Source: Prevotella sp. CAG:1092 (GTDB taxonomy: Bacteria > Bacteroidota > Bacteroidia > Bacteroidales > Bacteroidaceae). Taken from it: DNA of 5,888 nucleotides. Each line of letters opens with the position of its first letter. Position 1 is the stretch's first letter. The stretch spans positions 36,478 through 42,365 of the forward strand of contig HF994075.1 in NCBI GenBank assembly GCA_000436915.1, read 5' to 3'. The position numbers and the translations under genes are program-made. The notes beneath the pieces are model-generated. The model did not search any database and had not been told where the DNA came from. It saw only the letters and a list, made by a program, of their open reading frames with translations. Shown here one piece after another: positions 1 to 5,888 of this stretch.

Positions 1-1587
1 GACAGATTATGGCTGTCAGATCGTGGACATTGGGCAGAATACCAAGACTTGATGGGATATAAGCGTAAGCATGAGAGTGCAGCATTATGGTCGATATATA
101 CTCCTATAGACTGTGGAGTGACTACCGACGAGCAAGCATGGCTGTCTACACAATATGTCATCGACAATATTCCACATATCCCTGTTACTGCCGATAGCGG
201 TATGGTGGTAGGTCATACTATCTCTACTACCAACTGGATGCCATACGATTGGAGCACCAACAATGTGGCACATGAGGAGGTTATGGATATGGCTTTGGCT
301 TTCTTCCAGGCAGGACGCAATGAAGAAGGCTTTGCTTTGTTGAAGAGCGATGTTCTCGATGGAATGTTCCTTGGAGCCAGTCCTGGCAACTTCGGACAGA
401 TAAGCTATTACGACAAAGCACGTTCTGAGGCTTATCGCGACTTTGGCGACAATGTGGGAATATCTTCACGTGCTATTGTCAACGGACTATTTGGCATTCG
501 TCCTGATGCTATGAATGGCAAATGTATTCTTCAGCCAGGTTTCCCACAGATGTGGAATTCGGCTTCGATATCTACACCTTATATTATATATAGATATGAG
601 AAGAAGGACGGAAAGCGGAAGATAACAATCACTCAGCAGTTCCGTCAACCACTCGCTATGATATGGAAAATAAGTCTTGGCGACGGACAGTTTGTAGAAA
701 TCAAGGGGTCGACAGATAAAGAGCAGACACTTGAAGTTGACGAGGCATGGCTGATGTCGCAGAAGAAATCATTCTTCTTTGAGGCAAAGAAAGAGGAAAC
801 CCACAATGCCGAATATTGGGGATTGGCTGATATGACAACAGCTAAGGACAGTAAGACAAAGCTAAAACACCTTATTATTCCTGTCAACTCTAATGTAGAC
901 GATATTTTTAAGAATAAATATCTCTCACCACGCCCTCCTTACACCACACTACAGATACCTGCCCAAGGTATTGGTGAATGGTGTTTGCCTAAGAAGACTG
1001 CCGAGATTAACGATTCGGCATATAGAGCAACTATCGTAGATAACATCTTCGATACAAAACAGGGTGTGACTTTCGCTTCGCCAGCCAACGGCCATAATAT
1101 TGCCTACACCTCGTTGTGGGATAACTATCCAGATAGTATCGACGTTCCAGCTAAGGGCAAGGCTCATCAGGCTTGGCTGCTCATGGCTGGTAGTACCAAC
1201 AATATGCAGAGTCGTATCGACAATGGTGTGGTTATAGCAATGTATGCAGATGGTTGTAGCGACACCTTGAGATTGCGTAATCCAGAGAACTGGTGCCCAA
1301 TAGAGCAAGACTATTATACCGATGGTTTGGCATTCTCAACGGTTCAGCCTCGTCCTTATCGCATACATTTAGGTAGCGGTTTGGTGAGTCGCGATCTATA
1401 TGGCGACTTGATGAGCCAAGGCATTATAAAGAAACATACACGCACCGCAGAGCAAAATATTATTCCTGATGGTGCAGCACAGATATTGAACATGAAACTA
1501 AACCCAAATAAGAATCTTAAAGGCTTCCGCATAAAGACTCTTTCTAACGAGGTGGTTATAGGAGTTATGGCTATATCGATAGAGTAA
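1..1587 (+). CDS. DUF4450 family protein, probable PUL glycan-active protein (5' partial)
   Basis: The reading frame is open from base 1 to the TAA at 1585-1587 (528 visible residues), so the N-terminus and any signal peptide are missing. I recognise the DUF4450 pattern of Bacteroidota PUL proteins. Family-like stretches are EYQDLMGYKRKH (fragment residues 13-24), TTNWMPYDWSTNNVA (76-90), LGASPGNFGQISYYD (124-138), a YRDFGD segment (145-150) and NGLFGIRPD (161-169). These form the end of an (alpha/alpha)6 barrel-like region resembling GH78 or glycogen-debranching-type hydrolases. From about residue 180 the protein turns beta-rich. A second conserved part carries AWLLMAGSTNNMQSR (391-405) and LRNPENWCPIEQDYY (424-438) and ends in LSNEVVIGVMAI. 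The reaction is not known to me. Next to an RG-I lyase gene, a role in pectin RG-I breakdown, probably periplasmic or surface, is an inference. No frameshift is visible. An internal start near position 49 would cut into the barrel and is not the true start. Confidence 0.8.
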   Translation, partial: DRLWLSDRGHWAEYQDLMGYKRKHESAALWSIYTPIDCGVTTDEQAWLSTQYVIDNIPHIPVTADSGMVVGHTISTTNWMPYDWSTNNVAHEEVMDMALAFFQAGRNEEGFALLKSDVLDGMFLGASPGNFGQISYYDKARSEAYRDFGDNVGISSRAIVNGLFGIRPDAMNGKCILQPGFPQMWNSASISTPYIIYRYEKKDGKRKITITQQFRQPLAMIWKISLGDGQFVEIKGSTDKEQTLEVDEAWLMSQKKSFFFEAKKEETHNAEYWGLADMTTAKDSKTKLKHLIIPVNSNVDDIFKNKYLSPRPPYTTLQIPAQGIGEWCLPKKTAEINDSAYRATIVDNIFDTKQGVTFASPANGHNIAYTSLWDNYPDSIDVPAKGKAHQAWLLMAGSTNNMQSRIDNGVVIAMYADGCSDTLRLRNPENWCPIEQDYYTDGLAFSTVQPRPYRIHLGSGLVSRDLYGDLMSQGIIKKHTRTAEQNIIPDGAAQILNMKLNPNKNLKGFRIKTLSNEVVIGVMAISIE

Positions 1588-1590
1588 AAA

Positions 1591-1629
1591 AAAGAATATT
1601 TCTACGCTTTTGACGTAGAAATATTTTTG
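1591..1629 (+). terminator. Rho-independent terminator after the DUF4450 gene
   Basis: A perfect 12-bp inverted repeat, AATATTTCTACG (1595-1606) and CGTAGAAATATT (1614-1625), encloses a 7-base loop. It lies 7 bases after the stop codon. The right arm runs into a T tract (1624-1628, then GTTTT), and the left arm is preceded by an A tract (1586-1593), so the structure could work in both directions. Because both flanking genes point right, its likely task is to end the DUF4450 transcript and insulate the lyase gene. Confidence 0.85.
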
Positions 1630-1670
1630 TTTTCGTATGATTTTACCATATTCTAATATGTAATATAAGC

Positions 1671-1678
1671 TACTTTTG
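1671..1678 (+). promoter_or_regulatory. Bacteroidota-type -7 promoter box for the lyase gene
   Basis: TACTTTTG matches the Bacteroidota housekeeping sigma -7 consensus TAnnTTTG exactly and is followed by C. It sits 42 bases before the lyase start codon, which would give a leader of roughly 30-40 bases. No convincing -33 TTTG element is visible at the expected 19-21 base distance, so the promoter may be weak or dependent on an activator, as PUL promoters often are. The start site is inferred, not measured. Confidence 0.6.
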
Positions 1679-1720
1679 CAGCAGAAATCATACATAACAA
1701 CTTAATAACTAAACAAAGCG

Positions 1721-1780
1721 ATGAAGAGAATCTTTTCTTTCTTTTTGCTATCTGCAACCTTTGTCATGCCGGCAATGGCG
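1721..1780 (+). other. Signal peptide of the PL11 lyase
   Basis: Residues 1-20 show a short basic start (MKR), a hydrophobic core (IFSFFLLSATFVM) and a PAMA|Q cleavage site, with Ala at -1 and -3 and Gln at +1, the typical end of a signal peptidase I signal in Bacteroidota. There is no Cys at +1, so this is not a lipoprotein. The mature protein would start at Gln21 and enter the periplasm through Sec. Confidence 0.85.
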
Positions 1781-4700
1781 CAGCGCATACAGCAAGACCT
1801 TGGTAGAGGTGTTGTTGCTGTGAACAGAAATCCTGAGCGTAGTGTTACTTCAGGAACAGATGGCAAACTTGTATCGTGGCGTAGGCTTGCCACCGAAGCT
1901 GAGGAAACTCAGTATAATGTTTACCAAAATGGCACACTCTTGGCTACCACCAAGAATACCAATCTTAAGTTATCGAAGCTCAACAACAACGATGTGTTTC
2001 GTGTAGTTCCTGTCGTCGATGGTAAGGAATTGACAAGCGGCATTGGTGATTTTAAGTATACCACCACCAATCAACCTTACTCAAACACCTTTATGAAGAT
2101 AGAGTTTGAGGGCAAGATTTGTCATCCTGATAGTTTCGATGCAAAGTATATCTGGCCTGCCGACCTTGATGGCAATGGCGAATACGACTATATCATTGGT
2201 CAGGTGTCGCGCTATCACGACAAACTTACTGATAAGGTTCAGGCATATAAGGCTGATGGAACATATCTGTGGACAGTAGATATGGGACCAAACGTGTGGA
2301 TTTGTCAAGGTCAGAATGATGAAGTTTTGGCTTACGATATCAACTGCGATGGTAAGGCTGAAGTTATGCTACGTAGCTCAGAGGGTACTCGCTTTTGGAA
2401 TAAGTCTGCAAACAATTTCGGACTCTATCCTTTCAAGAGCACCGTTTTGGATATCGATGGTGATGGCATCACAGACTATCAAGACCAGCAAAAACGCAAT
2501 CCTCCTTTCTATATTTCTGTTATAGACGGTTTGACAGGCGAGGAAATAAATAGTGCAGAGCTTGACTATTCTAAGGTTAAGGATGGTGAAGATAGCTATA
2601 GTCGCGACAATCGTGCCAACTATATGGACGACAATAGTGGTCATGAGTATGCCTTTATGACTGGCCACTTCTGTATCACATATACTGATGGTGTGCATCC
2701 TTCGTTGATGATGGAATGCTTGGATCGTACCAAGAATGGAAAGAAGCATCATAACTATGTCTTTGAATTCAAGTATGATTGGAACAATGGCAAACCTTCA
2801 AACTGGCATCATAGCTATACATGGAGCCGTAACGACAAGACCCCTTGGCCTGCAGAATTCCATCAATTGCGTGTCGCAGATGTTGATGGTGATGGTATCG
2901 ATGAACTTGTTCAGGGTGGCTTTAGCGTAAATCCTAAGAAAGATATGCTGGCATCAGCAGGTATCGGTCATGGCGACCGCTATCGTGTTAGCGATATCGA
3001 CCCTACACGTCCTGGTCTTGAAATATATGCTATCCAACAGTCAAATCTTTTAGGACAGGTAATCTATGATGCTGCTACTGGTGAACATCTTAAGGAATGG
3101 TATTTGCCTAATGTCTACGATGTAGGTCGTGGCGAATGTATGGATGTAGACCCAGACCATCTTGGTTATGAGGTGTATAGCTTAATGGATAATCTCTACG
3201 ACTGCAAGGGTAATGTTATCAAAGAAGGCAAAACATCATACCCTTACGAAGGTATATGGTGGGATGGCGACTTAGCTCGCGAAGTTTTAAACTCTCCTGG
3301 TGGTAGTGGCTATAGCTCTAATGTGATGATAACCAAGTATAATGATTCACGCCTTGCTGAATTCTCGCAAGAGAGCAATTGGGCTGCACATGCTGGTTGG
3401 GCTGTACGTCCTGCTTTCATGGGCGACATCATTGGCGACTGGCGCGAGGAAGTTGTCTTGCTATATAATCCTGGTGGACGCAACCTCGGTCTTGTTGGAT
3501 ATACCACCAATATTCCTACCGACTATAGTTTCTACACCTTGCAGCACGACCCACACTATCGTCTCGACTGCACCACACGTGGTTACTATCAGTCGCCTAA
3601 CACAAGTTTCTATCTTGGCTACGATATGCCAATGCCTCCATTGCCAGCTGTTATGAAGACCGACCTTCGTTGGAATTCTGGTGCGGAGTGGGCTAATGGT
3701 AAGTCTGGCTTTACTTCGTTCGATCAGACTTCTGCTACCAACTATGCTGATGGCAAGAGTGTAGTGTTCGATATCTCTGGTGCTAACACCAATGCTATTG
3801 CTCTTAATACCGAAGTTAAACCTGCTGCTACATACCTTATGGCTCCTGTAGACCACGACTATACTATCTCTGGTACAGGCTCAATAGGTGGAAATGGCGA
3901 TGTTTGGAAGAGTGAACGTGGCAATGTAACTATCAATGCCAACATCACCACAACAGGCAAAACCATCGTTAGCAATGGTGTGCTTAATGTTAATGGCACT
4001 ATCTCTGGCAACCTTTCTTTGCGTGCTCTTGGTTCGCTTGGCGGTAAGACAACTATCAATGGCGATGTAGAACTCGAAGGTTCACTTCATAATAAAGGAT
4101 GCAGACTGATGCCTCGCGAGGTTATGACTTTCGGTAAATCGCTCAACATAGCTAATGGCAAGATAAATGGTCTTGTTGTTGAGTCTTCTCTCGGCAATGG
4201 TAAGGCTGACATGATAAAAGTTAACGGTGCGTTGACAATATCTAAACCTCTCACCTTTGTTATCGATCCTACAACTACCGATAATGAACTCTTGAAGGGT
4301 GAATATACTTTGGTTGAAACTACCGAAGGCATCACAGCTGCCGATGGTATGCTGAAGGTAGAGGGTCTTGACGGACATCCATACAAGATTAGTGTTGTCG
4401 GCAAGAATATTGTTATCAATATAAGTGGTTCGCGCGATGCAGCACAGAATGTTGAATGGACAGGTGCCGAAGGCTCTTCTTGGGATTATTCTTCACCTAA
4501 CTTCGCCCTTAATGGTGCTGCTACACCTTTCGTAAAGAACGACGAGATTGTCTTCAACGACAATGCTACAGTAAAGACCGTTCAGCTCGATGCTAAGATG
4601 ATTCAGAGTGGAGTGGTTGTAAATACCAATGATACCTATACCTTCAATGGCAATGGTGCTATTTCTGGCGCTGGCGACTTGGTGAAGGAAGGCAATGGTA

Positions 4701-5888
4701 AGCTCGTGATGAACCTCAAGAATAACGACTATACAGGTCGCACCATCATCAATGGCGGTACACTCTCTATTGCCGACATTCTTGATGCTGAACAGGTTTG
4801 TCCTATTGGTACATCTACAGCAGTAGCCGACAACTTGCAGATCAATGGCGGACGTCTTGAGTTTACAGGTACCAACTCTTCTACCAACCACGGCATGTTA
4901 CTCACAGATAGTGCTCGTATCTCGGTAGTTAAGTCTAATGGTGCTTTGTCTCTTAATGGAACTATAAATGGTAAGAATGCGGTATTGGTGAAGGAAGGTG
5001 CTGGACAGTTGAACTTCTGTCAGACAACAGCAAATGCTATTAAGGCTGTGGTTCTTGCAGAAGGTATAATAGCTCAAGGCGACTGGCGTATGTCGTTGGG
5101 TACTGTTCCTTTCGTTGTTACAGGTAAGGACACTCGATATAAGTTTGTTGCTAATAAAAGCATGAGTACTATCCCTAACTTTGCTAATGCTATAAGTATA
5201 GAGCAGGGAGCTAAGCTTACTATCGATGGTACAGACAGAGCAGGATTGAATGGTAGTGTTAGCGGAAATGGTTCTTTGGTATTGAATGCAGGAGGTGTGC
5301 GCTATGATATCAGCACTAATATGAGCAAGTTTGAAGGCTCGTTGCATATAAATGGTTCTGCGCGTCTGATGTCTAACGTTACAGATATGAAGAAGCTTAC
5401 ACTAACTCTTGGCGATGGCGCTTCTATGCGACACTATCAAGGCGGCTCAAGCAATAATGTAGCAGCTGCCCTTCATGTTGGTGCTTTGGCTGATGCTGCA
5501 GGCTATTCTTCGTTCAAGGCAAAGCCAACATTTGGCGGTAGCGATGAATCATGGTTTGTAGGCTACAACAATACCGATGCTACATTCTCTGGTAAACTTA
5601 TCGCTAAGTCTGTTACCAAGGTGGGAACTGGCAACTGGACCATCAAGGGCAACGAAAATACTTCGAGCATCACGGTTAAAGAGGGTAAGCTCACAATCTT
5701 TAATTTGTCAGGAAGTGCAACAACAGGCACACTGACTATTGGCAAGACAGCTACTCTTACAGGTACGGGTACTACAAACAGTATTGTTGCGCAGTCTGGA
5801 TCTCTCCTGCAGCCAGGGTTGACAGAGAAAGCAATTGGTACTATTAACACAAATTCTAATGTTATCATGCAGAATGGTGCGACATTTA
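1721..5888 (+). CDS. Secreted rhamnogalacturonan lyase (PL11) with autotransporter-type beta-repeat tail (3' partial)
   Basis: The frame is open from ATG 1721 to the right edge (1389 complete codons, no stop). The start is supported by an in-frame TAA at 1703 and a signal peptide directly after the ATG. Residues ~22-640 match PL11 (YesW/YesX-type) lyases, which cut the Rha-(1,4)-GalA bond of RG-I by beta-elimination on a Ca-binding beta-propeller. Visible signs are RGVVAV (29-34), VSWRRL (51-56), YNVY (65-68), Asp-rich loops DLDGNGEYD (148-156), DINCDGKAE (206-214), DIDGDGITD (244-252) and DVDGDGIDE (387-395), then GDIIGDWREEV (568-578), YTLQHDPHYRL (605-615) and SPNTSFYLGYDMP (625-637). This is about the full length of a PL11 catalytic domain. 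Residues ~650-1389 are Gly/Asn/Thr/Ser-rich autotransporter-associated beta-strand repeats, so the protein is more than twice the size of YesW. It is probably exported and surface-bound or released, possibly by type IX secretion, but the C-terminus is not visible. Lyase identity is firm by motif; activity and secretion route are inferred. Confidence 0.88.
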   Translation, partial: MKRIFSFFLLSATFVMPAMAQRIQQDLGRGVVAVNRNPERSVTSGTDGKLVSWRRLATEAEETQYNVYQNGTLLATTKNTNLKLSKLNNNDVFRVVPVVDGKELTSGIGDFKYTTTNQPYSNTFMKIEFEGKICHPDSFDAKYIWPADLDGNGEYDYIIGQVSRYHDKLTDKVQAYKADGTYLWTVDMGPNVWICQGQNDEVLAYDINCDGKAEVMLRSSEGTRFWNKSANNFGLYPFKSTVLDIDGDGITDYQDQQKRNPPFYISVIDGLTGEEINSAELDYSKVKDGEDSYSRDNRANYMDDNSGHEYAFMTGHFCITYTDGVHPSLMMECLDRTKNGKKHHNYVFEFKYDWNNGKPSNWHHSYTWSRNDKTPWPAEFHQLRVADVDGDGIDELVQGGFSVNPKKDMLASAGIGHGDRYRVSDIDPTRPGLEIYAIQQSNLLGQVIYDAATGEHLKEWYLPNVYDVGRGECMDVDPDHLGYEVYSLMDNLYDCKGNVIKEGKTSYPYEGIWWDGDLAREVLNSPGGSGYSSNVMITKYNDSRLAEFSQESNWAAHAGWAVRPAFMGDIIGDWREEVVLLYNPGGRNLGLVGYTTNIPTDYSFYTLQHDPHYRLDCTTRGYYQSPNTSFYLGYDMPMPPLPAVMKTDLRWNSGAEWANGKSGFTSFDQTSATNYADGKSVVFDISGANTNAIALNTEVKPAATYLMAPVDHDYTISGTGSIGGNGDVWKSERGNVTINANITTTGKTIVSNGVLNVNGTISGNLSLRALGSLGGKTTINGDVELEGSLHNKGCRLMPREVMTFGKSLNIANGKINGLVVESSLGNGKADMIKVNGALTISKPLTFVIDPTTTDNELLKGEYTLVETTEGITAADGMLKVEGLDGHPYKISVVGKNIVINISGSRDAAQNVEWTGAEGSSWDYSSPNFALNGAATPFVKNDEIVFNDNATVKTVQLDAKMIQSGVVVNTNDTYTFNGNGAISGAGDLVKEGNGKLVMNLKNNDYTGRTIINGGTLSIADILDAEQVCPIGTSTAVADNLQINGGRLEFTGTNSSTNHGMLLTDSARISVVKSNGALSLNGTINGKNAVLVKEGAGQLNFCQTTANAIKAVVLAEGIIAQGDWRMSLGTVPFVVTGKDTRYKFVANKSMSTIPNFANAISIEQGAKLTIDGTDRAGLNGSVSGNGSLVLNAGGVRYDISTNMSKFEGSLHINGSARLMSNVTDMKKLTLTLGDGASMRHYQGGSSNNVAAALHVGALADAAGYSSFKAKPTFGGSDESWFVGYNNTDATFSGKLIAKSVTKVGTGNWTIKGNENTSSITVKEGKLTIFNLSGSATTGTLTIGKTATLTGTGTTNSIVAQSGSLLQPGLTEKAIGTINTNSNVIMQNGATF
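3671..5888 (+). repeat. Protein-level autotransporter-associated beta-strand repeat region (PATR-like), incomplete
   Basis: After the propeller come two units that open with a Trp-rich lead: RWNSGAEW (residues 650-657) and VEWTGAEGSSW (911-921). Each is followed by an F-rich 'valid-gap' strand (VVFDISG; EIVFND) and a YT(I/F).G.G.I.G segment. Canonical repeat motifs are LVKEGNGKLVM...DYTGRTIINGGTL (987-1015, bases 4679-4765), LVKEGAGQLNF (1089-1099) and KVGTGNWTI...VKEGKLTI (1300-1326). A degenerate copy, GKTIVSNGVLNVNG, is at 746-759. The stretch WFVGYNNTDATFSGKL (1278-1293) precedes the third motif. Near the edge, LLQPG (1362-1366) and AIGTINTNSN resemble the closing part of such passenger regions. 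The repeats are divergent at DNA level. The expected fold is a long beta-helix for surface display or glycan contact. Confidence 0.75.

Larger units (their letters stand above)
1588..1720 (+). promoter_or_regulatory. Intergenic region separating two codirectional transcription units
   Basis: This 133-base AT-rich gap holds, in order, a hairpin terminator just after the upstream stop codon, an AT-rich stretch, a -7-like promoter box and a short A-rich leader. The arrangement suggests that the lyase gene can be transcribed independently of the DUF4450 gene. No Shine-Dalgarno sequence is seen before the 1721 start; the last leader bases are AAACAAAGCG, as is common in Bacteroidota, where A-rich leaders often replace it. 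Confidence 0.6.

Noticed and set aside
949..1308. Minus-strand open frame of 119 codons opposite the DUF4450 gene
   Set aside because: The plus-strand frame has clear family motifs here; the antisense product is rich in His, Thr and Ile with no domain-like pattern.
1498..1695. Minus-strand open frame crossing the intergenic hairpin
   Set aside because: It would read through the terminator stem and its Phe/Tyr/Lys-rich product reflects AT-rich DNA; it is not a plausible gene.
1588..1720. Riboswitch or small RNA in the intergenic region
   Set aside because: The only strong structure is the hairpin with a T tract directly after a stop codon, which a terminator explains. No conserved riboswitch core is seen and the lyase leader is too short.
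2316..2525. Small plus-strand frames inside the lyase gene (also 2736-2930 and 3342-3656)
   Set aside because: They are out-of-frame shadows of the PL11 domain, which is continuous and well matched in its own frame.
4898..5347. Long minus-strand open frame (149 codons), with others at 4493-4891, 3461-3856 and 4082-4419
   Set aside because: They lie wholly antisense to the PL11-repeat gene, have no recognisable protein family, and arise from its Gly/Asn/Thr/Ser codon bias. No promoter or leader supports them.
4679..5708. DNA-level tandem repeats in the tail region
   Set aside because: The similarity is only at protein level (K-x-G-x-G-x-L/W patterns); the underlying DNA copies are divergent and there is no exact repeat array.
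3671..5888. Adhesin or autotransporter gene separate from the lyase
   Set aside because: The frame runs without a stop or new start signal from the propeller into the repeats, so this is one fused protein in the sequence given.

Overview
The window looks like chromosomal DNA from a Bacteroidota bacterium, most likely a gut or rumen Prevotella-type species. Three things point there: moderate GC content, a Bacteroidota-type -7 promoter box (TAnnTTTG) ahead of the second gene with no Shine-Dalgarno motif, and two protein types typical of polysaccharide utilisation loci (PULs) in this phylum. The genus is an inference; no marker gene is present.

Layout: (1) Positions 1-1587 hold the 3' part of a plus-strand gene for a DUF4450-type protein, which has an (alpha/alpha)6-like helical part followed by a beta-rich C-terminal part. 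Its start lies outside the window. (2) Positions 1588-1720 are a 133-base intergenic region with a strong 12-bp hairpin terminator and then a new promoter, so the two genes seem to be transcribed separately although they are codirectional. (3) From 1721 to the right edge runs one uninterrupted, unfinished gene (at least 1389 codons). It encodes a secreted rhamnogalacturonan lyase of polysaccharide lyase family 11 (PL11, YesW/YesX-like), followed by a long tail of autotransporter-associated beta-strand repeats.

Both genes fit breakdown of pectin rhamnogalacturonan I (RG-I). The lyase would cut the Rha-GalA backbone outside the cell or on its surface, and the DUF4450 protein is a plausible partner acting on the same glycan, though its reaction is unknown. 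The most notable feature is the fusion of a PL11 catalytic domain to a large passenger-like beta-repeat tail in a phylum that has no classical type V link for such a protein. In Bacteroidota such tails commonly end in a type IX secretion sorting domain, but the end of this protein is not in view. No RNA genes, mobile elements, CRISPR arrays or further genes were seen.
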